Positions 9,087-18,623 of a stretch of 64,000 bases of DNA are shown here, one piece after another. The notes beneath the pieces are model-generated. The model was not told the origin of the DNA and did no database searches. It saw only the letters and a list, made by a program, of their open reading frames with translations. The stretch is from Cytophaga sp. FL35 (GTDB taxonomy: Bacteria > Bacteroidota > Bacteroidia > Flavobacteriales > Flavobacteriaceae). The stretch lies in the NCBI RefSeq assembly GCF_014349235.1, contig NZ_JACSOH010000011.1:81692-145691 (forward strand), in the 5' to 3' direction. How positions within the stretch are numbered: position 1 is the first letter of the stretch; each line of letters begins with the position of its first letter. The translations under genes and the position numbers were made by a program.

Positions 9087-10025
9087 TTAGAAGTTATAGA
9101 CTACCTCCAAATTGTATCCCTGCAAGGACTTTTTGGCCTTGTCAATATCTTGGGTAAAACCTAAAATGTAGCCTCCGCCTCCAGAACCACAAAGCTTGAG
9201 GTAATATTCATTGGTTTCTATTCCTTTTTGCCAGAGCTCATGAAACTTGGCAGGTATCATAGGTTTAAAGTTATCAAGTACTACGTGAGAGAGTTGCTTT
9301 AGGTTTCCAAAGAGCGATTTTACATCGCCTTTTACAAAGTCTTCCACGCAGGCATCGGTATGTTTTATGAACTGGTTCTTCAACATACTTCTAAAACCTT
9401 CCTGTTTCATTTTTTCCATAAAAATCTGGACCATAGGTGCTGTTTCGCCTGTAGAACCGCTATCCAATAAAAATACAGCTCCCTTACCTTCCAAATTCTG
9501 TGCGGGAATACTGGTGGATTCTATATTATCTTGGGAATTGATGAGGATGGGCAAACTTAAATAACTGTTCAATGGATCGAGCCCTGAGGATTTTCCGTGA
9601 AAAAAGGATTCCATCTTACCAAAAATCTGTTTTAACTTCAGTAACTTTTCACGGGTAAGATTTTCAAGTACGGTAATCTTATCCAAGGCATATTTATCAT
9701 AAATGGCGGCAACAAGCGCTCCGCTGCTCCCTACGCCATAGCCCTGTGGAATAGAACTATCAAAATACATTCCGTTGGCAACATCTGCCTTTAGCGATTC
9801 AAAATCAAAGGAAACTAATTTTGGATCGTTTTTGTGTATCATTTCCAGGTAACCGGTAAATTCCCTTAAGCTCCTATTGGAACGTTTGGCGTTATCAGAC
9901 AAATTATCATCTGATTTTAAAGCGCCTTTAAAGAAATTGTAGGGTATGGACAACCCTTTGGAATCTTTGATGATACCGTACTCTCCAAAAAGAAGAATCT
10001 TAGAATAAAATAATGGTCCCTTCAT
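9087..10025 (-). CDS. Mevalonate kinase (GHMP kinase family)
   Basis: 312 residues. It starts FYSKILLFGEYGII (the substrate-binding N-terminus of GHMP kinases), has the ATP-binding motif PQGYGVGSSGALVAA (residues 93-107), and ends with the third GHMP motif LCGSGGGGYILGF. The length fits mevalonate kinases. It phosphorylates mevalonate in the mevalonate pathway in the cytoplasm. The diphosphomevalonate decarboxylase gene lies just upstream on the same strand, which supports this assignment over other GHMP kinases. Phosphomevalonate kinase is not seen here. A putative promoter lies within 30 nt of the start. Confidence 0.85.
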   Translation of the reverse strand: MKGPLFYSKILLFGEYGIIKDSKGLSIPYNFFKGALKSDDNLSDNAKRSNRSLREFTGYLEMIHKNDPKLVSFDFESLKADVANGMYFDSSIPQGYGVGSSGALVAAIYDKYALDKITVLENLTREKLLKLKQIFGKMESFFHGKSSGLDPLNSYLSLPILINSQDNIESTSIPAQNLEGKGAVFLLDSGSTGETAPMVQIFMEKMKQEGFRSMLKNQFIKHTDACVEDFVKGDVKSLFGNLKQLSHVVLDNFKPMIPAKFHELWQKGIETNEYYLKLCGSGGGGYILGFTQDIDKAKKSLQGYNLEVVYNF

Positions 10026-10047
10026 TGTATGGTCGATAAGGATACTA

Positions 10048-10055
10048 CAAAAATA
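10048..10055 (-). promoter_or_regulatory. Putative -7 box (TATTTTTG) for mevalonate kinase
   Basis: A minus-strand TATTTTTG sits 22 nt upstream of the ATG and matches TAnnTTTG. The remaining intergenic stretch to the decarboxylase gene (10056-10202) shows no other feature I can name. Confidence 0.45.
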
Positions 10056-10202
10056 AGAAATAAACTATTGCGTTCTATTCAATTGGTGCTAAACAACTTA
10101 AATACGCTATCAAAAACTTCGTTCGAGCGCATTACCGCTTTTCACAACCCAAATTAACTGGTTTTAGTATTTGAGTATACGTAAATAATGGCCGAAAGGA
10201 TT

Positions 10203-11288
10203 TTAGACCAACTTAATGGCTCCAGTTCCTACTTGATCCTCAATAAATTGTCCGTTCTGGCAATGTGAGGCCAGCTCCTCTTTTATAAACTTGAGTACCA
10301 CTGTTTTTTCCGCTGCCGGATATAATACGTGAACGTTGGACCCGGCATCAAGAGTAAAGCAAACATGGCTCTTTGTTTCACGCCTAAAAGCCCATATTTT
10401 ATTAATGATTTGTAAGGTGTTGGGCTTCATCAAAATAAAATAAGGTGTACTGGTCATCATCATGGCATGCAACGTGAGCGCCTCACTTTCTACCACTTGA
10501 ATAAAACCATCCAAATCACCTGATCTGAAAATGGCTTTTAACGTATCTAAATTGGTATGTGCCTGTTGAAAACGTTGTTCCGCAAAAGGGTGATGGTGCA
10601 TGAGTCCATGACCTACGGTACTACTTACCGTTTTTTCTCCTTTATCCACCAAAAGTACCGTATCGCAAAAATCCTGGAATACAGCATGTGTTTTAAAAGG
10701 GTAGGTAACTCCATAGAAATCACTACTGTTTTCAATCCCCTTATAACTTCCCCATTGAACCAAGGGCCCCTGAATACTTCTACATGCACTTCCAGAACCT
10801 AAGCGCGCCAAAAAGGAAGCTTTTTGATTAAAAAAGTTAGGAGTAACGGTAGGGTTCAGTTCTTTTTCTATATCCATTAGACACAAAGCCAAAGCAGACA
10901 TTCCGCTTGCCGAAGAGGCAATTCCGCTACTATGGGGAAAAGAGTTGGAACTCTCAATGACCAAATGATATTCCTTTAAAAAAGGAAGATAAACTTCTAT
11001 CCTAGATAAAAAAGTCTGGATTTTGGGTTTAAATTCTTCTTTTGGGCTACCCTCAAACAAGAAATCAAAAGAAAACTGATGCTGCTTTTCCTTTAGTTTC
11101 TCATAACTGACCAAAGTTGTTGTAAAGCAAGAATTCAATGTAAAACTGATGGACGGATTTGCCGGAATTTGGTTTTCCCTTTTGCCCCAATATTTAACTA
11201 ATGCAATGTTACTGGGAGACCTCCACGATGATTTGCCCGATGTTGGCAAATCGTCATACGAATTGGGTATAAAACGGGACTCGGTCAT
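10203..11288 (-). CDS. mvaD: Diphosphomevalonate decarboxylase
   Basis: 361 residues from the chosen ATG at 11288; an in-frame TTG at 11306 would add six residues but overlaps a strong promoter box, so the ATG is preferred. The N-terminal SPSNIALVKYWGKR motif and PANPSISFTLN are diagnostic of this enzyme, and the GHMP ATP loop is SFPHSSGIASSASG. A C-terminal LDAGSNVHVLYP contains the conserved Asp. It converts mevalonate 5-diphosphate to isopentenyl diphosphate with ATP in the cytoplasm. With the downstream mevalonate kinase and UbiA enzyme it forms an isoprenoid cluster. It is divergent from tspO, 73 nt apart. Confidence 0.93.
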   Translation of the reverse strand: MTESRFIPNSYDDLPTSGKSSWRSPSNIALVKYWGKRENQIPANPSISFTLNSCFTTTLVSYEKLKEKQHQFSFDFLFEGSPKEEFKPKIQTFLSRIEVYLPFLKEYHLVIESSNSFPHSSGIASSASGMSALALCLMDIEKELNPTVTPNFFNQKASFLARLGSGSACRSIQGPLVQWGSYKGIENSSDFYGVTYPFKTHAVFQDFCDTVLLVDKGEKTVSSTVGHGLMHHHPFAEQRFQQAHTNLDTLKAIFRSGDLDGFIQVVESEALTLHAMMMTSTPYFILMKPNTLQIINKIWAFRRETKSHVCFTLDAGSNVHVLYPAAEKTVVLKFIKEELASHCQNGQFIEDQVGTGAIKLV

Positions 11289-11303
11289 AGATACAATTTT
11301 GTG

Positions 11304-11311
11304 CAAATATA
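11304..11311 (-). promoter_or_regulatory. Putative -7 box (TATATTTG) for mvaD
   Basis: A minus-strand TATATTTG followed by CA, 15 nt before the mvaD ATG, matches the Bacteroidota -7 element. It implies a very short leader and argues against the upstream TTG as start. Confidence 0.55.
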
Positions 11312-11361
11312 CTTTTTAACCCGCTTATCTAAGCCCATAGAAATAATTTGTTAACTTAGGC

Positions 11362-11850
11362 TTGAAAACCACCCACTTGAAAAGCAAAATACTTCATATA
11401 AGCTATGCCGTGGGCATTTGTCTGGTTATAGGCCTATTAGGAAGTTTCGTAACCCAAACTTCAGTTAATGACTGGTACCTTACCCTAAACAAACCTAGTT
11501 TTACGCCTCCCGGTTGGATTTTTGCTCCTGTATGGACCGTACTTTACATTATGATGGGAATTGCCGCCGGTATTGTATGGACCAAAGGTTTTTACCATTT
11601 ATGGGTGAAAACAGCTCTTTACCATTTTGTATTTCAACTTTTGTTGAACGCTTCATGGAGCATTGTGTTTTTTGGGCTGAAAGAGCTTTTTTGGGCCTTG
11701 ATAGTCATTGTAACCCTATTGATACTCTTAATCTTTACTATTAGATGGTTCAAGGTAGTGAGCAAAATCGCGGCCTGGTTGCTTGTACCCTACTTTATTT
11801 GGGTTTGTTTCGCTACCGTTCTCACCTATAGAATTTGGGAGCTTAATTAA
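11362..11850 (+). CDS. tspO: TspO/MBR family tryptophan-rich sensory protein
   Basis: 162 residues with five hydrophobic helices and the family signature KPSFTPPGWIFAPVWTVLY after the first helix, followed by LNASWSIVFFGL. The start is a TTG (11362); no in-frame ATG exists before the first helix. TspO proteins bind tetrapyrroles and cholesterol-like ligands in the membrane; the physiological role in flavobacteria is open. Its 3' end overlaps the convergent DUF1697 gene by 8 nt. Confidence 0.9.
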   Translation: MKTTHLKSKILHISYAVGICLVIGLLGSFVTQTSVNDWYLTLNKPSFTPPGWIFAPVWTVLYIMMGIAAGIVWTKGFYHLWVKTALYHFVFQLLLNASWSIVFFGLKELFWALIVIVTLLILLIFTIRWFKVVSKIAAWLLVPYFIWVCFATVLTYRIWELN

Positions 11851-12391
11851 GAATGGCTACCATCTGGCTCAACTTTTCCATGGTTCTTTGGTTTCGGGTC
11901 GTAGCCTCCACATTTAGTTTTCGTTCTATGAGGTTGTTGTTGAGCTTGGCTTTTCCATATCCGGTATTACATAGTAAATAAACACAATTATCGGTTACGT
12001 AAAACTCTTCATTTTCATAAACCTCTTCTTCAAAATGCTTTACCAATACGGAGTCCGGCGTATTTTTTAACAGAACATAGTAAACTTTACCGTCACCCTT
12101 CTCGAGTTTTATTTCAAATGGAATACTTGCTAGAATGGTATCCAATTCGGTCTTTGACATTACCAAAACAGGTACCTTAAAACCAAACTCTTTCTCTATT
12201 GAATCCTGTATTTTATTTTCCAAAATCCTTTTGTTCTCTTCAATTGAAGAGAATACCACGTTTCCACTTTGTATGTAGGTAGCAACCTTCTCCAAGCCAT
12301 TTTCCTCTAACAACGAACGCAATTGTGCCATGGGAACCTTTTTGGTTCCGCTTACGTTGATGCCCCGTAAAAATGCAATATACACTGCCAT
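11843..12391 (-). CDS. DUF1697 family protein
   Basis: 182 residues, starting MAVYIAFLRGINVSGTKKVPM, the typical DUF1697 opening, with the conserved YIQSGNVVF segment near residue 40. The family has no established function; it is a small cytoplasmic alpha/beta protein. It starts 3 nt after the flavoprotein gene and is probably the last gene of the maltose operon transcript. Confidence 0.88.
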   Translation of the reverse strand: MAVYIAFLRGINVSGTKKVPMAQLRSLLEENGLEKVATYIQSGNVVFSSIEENKRILENKIQDSIEKEFGFKVPVLVMSKTELDTILASIPFEIKLEKGDGKVYYVLLKNTPDSVLVKHFEEEVYENEEFYVTDNCVYLLCNTGYGKAKLNNNLIERKLNVEATTRNQRTMEKLSQMVAILN

Positions 12392-12394
12392 TTA

Positions 12395-13660
12395 TTAAGT
12401 TTTAGTAATTGCTTTGGCTACCATATAACCGCCGGTCCAAGCATTCTGAAAATTGAATCCGCCTGTTATAGCATCCACATTTAAGATCTCTCCTGCAAAA
12501 TATAGATCAGGCAAAAGCTTGCTTTTATAAGTTCTAAAGTCGACTTCCTTTAAATCTACACCCCCAGCGGTAACGAATTCTTCCTTAAAAGTTGATTTAC
12601 CTTCAATCTTGAGTTCACACTCTGTTAATTGTGCTGCCAAATTTTCCAATTGTTGTTTGTTGATATCCGCCCACTTATCGGCCTTATCTATTCCGGAAGC
12701 CTTTACCAAATTGGTCCATAACCTTCTAGGAACCTCAAGTGCTTTGGTTCGCAACACAGTTTTTCTTCCTTCCACTTCCTTCACTTCCCGCAAATAGCCC
12801 AAAAGCCCCTCATAATTGTAATCAGGCATCCAATTGACAATAATTTTAAAGTTGTACTTATAGTCGTGTAATATGCGAGCACCCCATGCGGACAATTTTA
12901 AGATGGCCGGCCCGCTTAGCCCCCAATGCGTAATGAGAACAGGTCCATCAGCATACAAAATGGGCGTTCTTGTCTTTTTACTTTTAAGTTTTACGGTAAT
13001 CTTATTCTCAAGCAAATTGTTCTCAAATATCTCAACAATGGCATTGGTAGCGACCCCTGGAATTCCCGCTATTCGTGTATCCTTACAAATAAAGGTGAAT
13101 AAGGATGGCACGGCGGTCTCAATAGTATGGCCCAGTTGCTTTAATAAATTCCAAATTTTAGGGTTGCTACCTGTTGCTAGCACCAATTTACTACACTCAT
13201 AGGAGTGCTTGATTGTTTTGATCTGCCACCCCTTGGCCGTATTTTCAAAATGGGTTACAGCACTATGTCTTAGTACCTTTACACCTAATTTTTGGGTAAG
13301 ATTCAAAAAACAATCGATTATGGTTTGTGAAGAATCCGATACCGGAAAAATACGTCCGTCATCTTCTATCTTTAAGGAAACTCCGTGTTCTTCAAAAAAC
13401 GCCATGGTATCTCCGCTAGCGAAGGTGTGATAGGGCCCAAGGAGTTCTTTTTCCCCTCGGGGATAATTCTTAACCAACATATTAGGATCAAATTCTGCAT
13501 GGGTAACATTACACCTACCCCCGCCGGAAATTTTCACTTTCCCGAGTACTTCTTTGCCCCTTTCGAGAATTGCTATTTTAAGAGATGGTTTCGACTTTGC
13601 CAGTTGTATGGCCGTAAAAAAACCGGCAGCCCCTCCTCCTACAATAATAACATCAAACAT
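12395..13660 (-). CDS. HI0933/BaiN-like NAD(P)/FAD-dependent oxidoreductase
   Basis: 421 residues. The N-terminal dinucleotide-binding motif is VIIVGGGAAGFFTAIQLA, followed by the family-specific KVKISGGGRCNVTH near residue 47. The C-terminal half ends with LYFAGEILNVDAITGGFNF, the second FAD-binding segment. This family reduces unsaturated substrates or quinone-like compounds; the substrate here is unknown. Its ATG overlaps the stop of the glycerophosphodiesterase gene by one base, so they are translationally linked. Confidence 0.88.
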   Translation of the reverse strand: MFDVIIVGGGAAGFFTAIQLAKSKPSLKIAILERGKEVLGKVKISGGGRCNVTHAEFDPNMLVKNYPRGEKELLGPYHTFASGDTMAFFEEHGVSLKIEDDGRIFPVSDSSQTIIDCFLNLTQKLGVKVLRHSAVTHFENTAKGWQIKTIKHSYECSKLVLATGSNPKIWNLLKQLGHTIETAVPSLFTFICKDTRIAGIPGVATNAIVEIFENNLLENKITVKLKSKKTRTPILYADGPVLITHWGLSGPAILKLSAWGARILHDYKYNFKIIVNWMPDYNYEGLLGYLREVKEVEGRKTVLRTKALEVPRRLWTNLVKASGIDKADKWADINKQQLENLAAQLTECELKIEGKSTFKEEFVTAGGVDLKEVDFRTYKSKLLPDLYFAGEILNVDAITGGFNFQNAWTGGYMVAKAITKT

Positions 13661-14412
13661 TACTTGACTCGTTCAGGATAGTTGGTAATGATACCGTCTA
13701 CCCCCAATCTTTTCATTCCAATGATATCCTGCTCATCGTTAACCGTCCAAGGGTAAATTTTTAACCCAGCTTCCTTTAATGCCACATTGTTCTCTGCATT
13801 TAACTGCTCAAAATGGGGATTTACGGCTTCGGCATTCAATTCTTTTGCTATTTCTATAGCATCTTTTGGATCCTTACCCGTTAGTATAGCAATGGGGATT
13901 TCGGTATTAGAGGCGCGCATATCCTTTAACTCGTCCCATTTAAAACTGGAAATAATAAAATTATTCAATTTCCATGGCCCGTTTTGAATGTTCTCCTTAA
14001 CAATTCTATTCACCTCCTCAGCCGTATCCGCTCCTTTTAATTCGATATTTAAATCAACTTTGGCAGCCATTTCATCCAAAACCTCCTGCAAGGTGGGAAC
14101 TTTATGACCGCCCTCTACTACTAATGCCCGCAATTGATCAAAGGAATAGTCTTCGATAAAGCCGCTTCCGTTGGTCAACCGGTCCACTTCATCATCATGA
14201 AATACTACAATCTCCCCTGTTCTGATTTTAAAAACGTCAATCTCGATCATATCAACCTTCAGTTCAATAGCCTTCTGAATTGAAGCCAACGTATTCTCCG
14301 TTTCGTGACCCATGGCACCTCTATGGCCTATGACAATTGGTTTATTTACACTCATACAAGAAGAGAATGTTAGAGTTAAAAAAAGTATTATGAATGGGCA
14401 TCTACCTTTCAT
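13660..14412 (-). CDS. Glycerophosphodiester phosphodiesterase, lipoprotein
   Basis: 250 residues. A lipoprotein signal (FIILFLTLTFSSC, Cys19) precedes a GDPD TIM barrel with VIGHRGAMGHETENT (the HRG motif with the catalytic His), EIDVFKIRTGEIVVFHDDEVDR (metal-binding E, D and the second catalytic His), LNIELKG, and the C-terminal YPWTVNDEQD and GVDGIITNYP. It hydrolyses glycerophosphodiesters to glycerol 3-phosphate and an alcohol, here at the envelope. Its ATG overlaps the stop of the GH13 gene by 4 nt (ATGA), coupling it to the maltose operon although the activities are unrelated. Confidence 0.9.
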   Translation of the reverse strand: MKGRCPFIILFLTLTFSSCMSVNKPIVIGHRGAMGHETENTLASIQKAIELKVDMIEIDVFKIRTGEIVVFHDDEVDRLTNGSGFIEDYSFDQLRALVVEGGHKVPTLQEVLDEMAAKVDLNIELKGADTAEEVNRIVKENIQNGPWKLNNFIISSFKWDELKDMRASNTEIPIAILTGKDPKDAIEIAKELNAEAVNPHFEQLNAENNVALKEAGLKIYPWTVNDEQDIIGMKRLGVDGIITNYPERVK

Positions 14413-16187
14413 TTGGTATGTAGTTTAAAAATAAAGGATTCCAAAGGATGTACATCTACCCGCACCTTGGCGCTCCCCTCGTTTACAAATAAAGTTTCTT
14501 TATGACCGTACAACATATCCTCCAAAAGGTACTCCCCATCCTTCAAATTCCATTTTTCAATGATATCAGGCGGAAGCTGCAAGTGAAAACCAAACCAATC
14601 ATTCGCGTGAAAATTGCTTACTACAACCAGTTTTTCATCGTCTGACCAACGTACAAAAGATAGCACATGGTGATTGTAGTACTCCGTATGATCTCTATTA
14701 TAAAAATGGATATCTTGGTAATGCCCGGTCAAAGCATTGCTGTTGATGGTAAAATTGAGTAACCTTTTGTAAAATTCGCGAAGGGCAGCTTCTTCATCTG
14801 ACAATTGGCCACCATCGAATTTTTTATCGTTCACCCATCTTTGATGATGTGGCACCCCTATGTAGTCAAAAATTGAGGTTCTGGTAGGGCTTCCAAAACC
14901 GGGATGTTCCGCGGCAGGCTCCCCTACTTCTTGACCAAAGTAAATCATTACCGGAGCGGTAGTCATGGTCGCCGATACCACCATGGCCGGTTTTCCCCTT
15001 AACGCGTCACCGGCAAAATCTGGGGAAGCAATTCGTTGCTCGTCATGATTTTCAAGAAAATGTAATAAATGATGTTCAATATCTTGGGTTCCTTTTTTGA
15101 CCACGGGAATATGGTCCGTCCACCCATGGCCTTGCATGATATGTTTTAGGGAATCGTACATTTCCACCTTATCGTACAGATAGTCCATTTTTCCCTTAAA
15201 AATGAAATTTCGGTATTCATGGGGATTGTACACTTCGGCCATTAAAAAAGCATTGGGATTCTGCATTTTTATATGCGAGTTCATATAGCTCCAAAATTCT
15301 ACTGGAACCATTTCCGCCATATCATATCGGAAACCGTCCACTCCCTTTTTTAACCAATACAAGGCAATATCCTTAAACTTCACCCACGCACTGGGTACGG
15401 ATTTGTCCTTCCAAAAATGAAAATGCTCCTCAAATGATTTATGTGCATACTCATCAGGAAGTATGTCAAAATCGTACGCCCCATCGGGTTTGACCCCATA
15501 GTTGATTTTTACCGTTTCGTACCAATCATTAAAATCAGGTTGGGCAGAACGGCTACCATTGCCTGTCCATTTCGCGGGATTTTCCTCAAAATCAGGGTAA
15601 GGAGCTAAATCTTCTCCACCCAAAGGCTGATAACCATCGCGCCAATTAGGTACTTGAAATTCATGTTGTGGAAGGTAGTAAAAATCATTGTCCCGAGCAT
15701 ATTCCACCGAAGTATCATCGTCAACACCAAATGGCCGAGAACCCTTAGGTGTGGAGGTCCCTTCATAATTGCGTGCCACATGGTTGGGAACAATATCGAT
15801 AATAACCTTTAAGCCAGCTTTGTGGGTTCTTTTAATTAGGCTTACAAACTCTTGGAGTCGTTTTTCAGGATTTTTGGCCAAATCCGGATTCACATTATAA
15901 TAATCCTTTACGGCATAAGGTGAACCGGCCCTTCCTTTGACTACTTCGGGAGAATCATTTGAAATTCCGAAGTCGGAATAATCATTGATCAGGGCGTGAT
16001 GGGGCACTCCTGTGTACCACATATAAGTACAGCCCAAATCTTTAATTTCCTTAAGCGCTTTGGGGGTAAAATCAGAAAACTTGCCCACACCGTTTTCCTC
16101 TACAGTACCCCATGGCTTGTTGTTGGTATTTGTATTACCAAATAGCCTTGTAAAAACCTGATAAACTACCTCCTTTTGCTTTGCCAT
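14409..16187 (-). CDS. GH13 alpha-amylase family glycoside hydrolase, cytoplasmic
   Basis: 592 residues without a signal peptide. The four GH13 regions are present: DIVPNHV (region I), GFRYDMAEMV with the nucleophile Asp near residue 288, MAEVYN with the acid/base Glu near 317, and LENHDEQR with the transition-state Asp near 380. A C-terminal beta domain follows. With GH65 phosphorylase and beta-phosphoglucomutase upstream it likely trims or transfers maltodextrins inside the cell, but the exact specificity (alpha-glucosidase, amylase or transferase) cannot be read. It starts 34 nt after GH65 and is in the same operon. Confidence 0.9.
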   Translation of the reverse strand: MAKQKEVVYQVFTRLFGNTNTNNKPWGTVEENGVGKFSDFTPKALKEIKDLGCTYMWYTGVPHHALINDYSDFGISNDSPEVVKGRAGSPYAVKDYYNVNPDLAKNPEKRLQEFVSLIKRTHKAGLKVIIDIVPNHVARNYEGTSTPKGSRPFGVDDDTSVEYARDNDFYYLPQHEFQVPNWRDGYQPLGGEDLAPYPDFEENPAKWTGNGSRSAQPDFNDWYETVKINYGVKPDGAYDFDILPDEYAHKSFEEHFHFWKDKSVPSAWVKFKDIALYWLKKGVDGFRYDMAEMVPVEFWSYMNSHIKMQNPNAFLMAEVYNPHEYRNFIFKGKMDYLYDKVEMYDSLKHIMQGHGWTDHIPVVKKGTQDIEHHLLHFLENHDEQRIASPDFAGDALRGKPAMVVSATMTTAPVMIYFGQEVGEPAAEHPGFGSPTRTSIFDYIGVPHHQRWVNDKKFDGGQLSDEEAALREFYKRLLNFTINSNALTGHYQDIHFYNRDHTEYYNHHVLSFVRWSDDEKLVVVSNFHANDWFGFHLQLPPDIIEKWNLKDGEYLLEDMLYGHKETLFVNEGSAKVRVDVHPLESFIFKLHTK

Positions 16188-16221
16188 TACCTACAATAAT
16201 TATCTATCTCAAAGTCCCCAT

Positions 16222-18534
16222 TTAATGTGGCACCGAAATATCCCTTCCGGGCTTCAATTCCACTTCTTTCTGGTTACATAGTATAGTAATGGCGTCATTA
16301 CCGGAGATTGAAAACTCCGTTTCTTTCTGTTTCACCGAAACTTTCACCACACTTCCCCTAAAATTGATTTTAAAGGAGTAAGAATCCCATTTTTCGGGAA
16401 TACGCGGTGTGAACGACAACTGATCATTGGCAACACGCATGCCTCCAAAACCCTCAACGATACTCATCCACGTACCTGCCATAGAAGTGATGTGTAAACC
16501 TTCTTCCACCTCTTTATTGTAATCATCCAAATCCAAGCGAGAGGTTCTCAGGTAAAATTTATAGGCCTGCTCCATTTGGTTAAGTTTCGCCGCCTGAATG
16601 CTGTGAACGCAGGGAGAAAGGGACGATTCATGAACCGTAAAGGGCTCATAGAAGTCAAAGTGTCTCTTGAGCTCCTCTTCGGAAAAATGGTCTTCAAAAA
16701 AGTAAAACCCCTGAAGTACATCTGCCTGTTTAATATAGGGCGAGCGCAAAATACGGTCCCAACTCCATTTTTGGTTGATCGGTCTTTGTGCGGATGGCAA
16801 ATCTTTTACGGTAATCAATTCTTTATCCAAAAATCCATCTTGCTGTAGGAATACCTTTTTTTCCTCGGAATACGGAAAGTACATTTTATCCGCTACTTTT
16901 TTCCAATGTGTAACTTCACCATCGGTCAACTTGGTCTTCCCTACAATTCTTCTATAATCGTCTTCAAAACCATCGTGCACCCTTTGCAATTGCTCCACAG
17001 CAAAATTGATGCACCATTGGGCCAAATAGTTTGTGTACCAGTTATTATTTACATTGTTTTCATATTCATTGGGCCCGGTTACCCCAAGAATTACATATTT
17101 CTGTTTCTGTTCAGAAAAACTGGCTCTTTGGTGCCAAAAACGGGCAATGCCAATGAGCACTTCAAGACCCATTTCAGGAATATAGGAATAGTCACCCGTA
17201 AAACGGCAGTAATTGTAGATAGCGAAAGCTATAGCGCCATTTCGATGGATTTCCTCAAAGGTAATTTCCCATTCATTGTGACATTCTTCACCGTTCATGG
17301 TGACCATTGGATATAGGGCCGCGCCATTGGTAAAACCCAGTTTTTGGGCGTTCTCAATAGCCTTCTGTAGGTGATTGTATCGATATTTCAATAGATTTCT
17401 GGCCACCTGTTGATTTTTGGTAGCCATATAGAAAGGAATGCAATAGGCTTCGGTATCCCAATAGGTACTTCCTCCGTATTTCTCACCGGTAAATCCTTTT
17501 GGGCCAATATTCAATCGGGAATCCCTCCCCAAATAGGTCTGGTTCAACTGAAAAATATTAAAGCGGATACCTTGTTGGGCTTTTACATCGCCCTCAATGG
17601 TTATATCGCTCATTTCCCAAATCTCCGCCCATGACTTTTTTTGTTTATCCAAAAGAGTTTCAAACCCTAAATCCAAAGCCTTTTTCAACACCTCTTTGGA
17701 AATATCCACCAAATTCTTTCCTTGATGGTTTCTTTCAACTACGTATCCCCCAAATTTTTGAAGTGACAGTGTATCTCCCTTGTTAATCTTTTTGAAATAT
17801 TCATGCCCTACACACAAGTCTTGCGTAGTTGATCTGGGTTCCAATTCTAAAATTTTCCCATTCATCAACAATTGTGATTGCATGAACGTACAAGTCTTGA
17901 ATTGTGTCTTCATGGTATAGGCCTCAATGAAACCTTGATTGCCATGGCCATCCACATTGGTCGTATTCCAGAATTTATCATCCCAGTTAGAATCTTCATT
18001 GGTGATACCACTATCCAAGTACGGCTGGCATTTTATCTCCAAATCGGAATCAATGGCGGTTATAGTATATTGAATGACCCCTACCTCATCTAAATGTAGA
18101 CTAAGAAAACGGATTGCTTCCACCTGAATTTTTCTGTCGTTGGGCAGAACAGCTTCAAACGCACGCTTATACCAACCTTCTTTCATATTCAGTTCACGGG
18201 TGTACCCGCTAACTTCCTTACAGGTATTCAAATCTAGAGCTTCCCCATTGACCCAAATATTGATGCCTATCCAATTTGGAGCGTTGAGCACCTTAGCAAA
18301 ATATTCAGGATATCCATTCTTCCACCAACCTACTCTGGTCTTATCCGGATAATAAACCCCAGCAATGTAACTACCTTGAAAAGTTTCTCCGGTATAGGTT
18401 TCCTCAAAATTGGCTCGCTGCCCCATGGCACCATTTCCTAGACTGAAAATGCTTTCCGAGGATTTAACCAACTCCTTATCAAAGCCTTCCTCAATAATGG
18501 ACCAAGGAGTTGCTTTTAAATATTCTTGATTCAT
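16222..18534 (-). CDS. GH65 disaccharide phosphorylase (maltose phosphorylase type)
   Basis: 770 residues, the usual GH65 phosphorylase length, no signal peptide. The N-terminal beta-sandwich ends near 280; the (alpha/alpha)6 barrel contains YGGSTYWDTEAYCIPF and the catalytic acid Glu near residue 488 in GVTGPNEYENN. The C-terminal sheet contains LHITSMAGTW and GMRV. GH65 phosphorylases release beta-glucose 1-phosphate from maltose, trehalose, kojibiose or nigerose; the adjacent beta-phosphoglucomutase and GH13 genes favour maltose. The gene lies 89 nt downstream of pgmB. Confidence 0.9.
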   Translation of the reverse strand: MNQEYLKATPWSIIEEGFDKELVKSSESIFSLGNGAMGQRANFEETYTGETFQGSYIAGVYYPDKTRVGWWKNGYPEYFAKVLNAPNWIGINIWVNGEALDLNTCKEVSGYTRELNMKEGWYKRAFEAVLPNDRKIQVEAIRFLSLHLDEVGVIQYTITAIDSDLEIKCQPYLDSGITNEDSNWDDKFWNTTNVDGHGNQGFIEAYTMKTQFKTCTFMQSQLLMNGKILELEPRSTTQDLCVGHEYFKKINKGDTLSLQKFGGYVVERNHQGKNLVDISKEVLKKALDLGFETLLDKQKKSWAEIWEMSDITIEGDVKAQQGIRFNIFQLNQTYLGRDSRLNIGPKGFTGEKYGGSTYWDTEAYCIPFYMATKNQQVARNLLKYRYNHLQKAIENAQKLGFTNGAALYPMVTMNGEECHNEWEITFEEIHRNGAIAFAIYNYCRFTGDYSYIPEMGLEVLIGIARFWHQRASFSEQKQKYVILGVTGPNEYENNVNNNWYTNYLAQWCINFAVEQLQRVHDGFEDDYRRIVGKTKLTDGEVTHWKKVADKMYFPYSEEKKVFLQQDGFLDKELITVKDLPSAQRPINQKWSWDRILRSPYIKQADVLQGFYFFEDHFSEEELKRHFDFYEPFTVHESSLSPCVHSIQAAKLNQMEQAYKFYLRTSRLDLDDYNKEVEEGLHITSMAGTWMSIVEGFGGMRVANDQLSFTPRIPEKWDSYSFKINFRGSVVKVSVKQKETEFSISGNDAITILCNQKEVELKPGRDISVPH

Positions 18535-18623
18535 AACAACTTAATTACTTGCAATTCAAAATTAGAAATATATAAGTAGCCCTAACCGTAAAGTTGGGAA
18601 TAAAAACAAAAAAAATATGGCTT

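Noticed and set aside
10056..10202. tRNA or small RNA between mevalonate kinase and mvaD
   Set aside because: No cloverleaf or terminator-like hairpin can be drawn.
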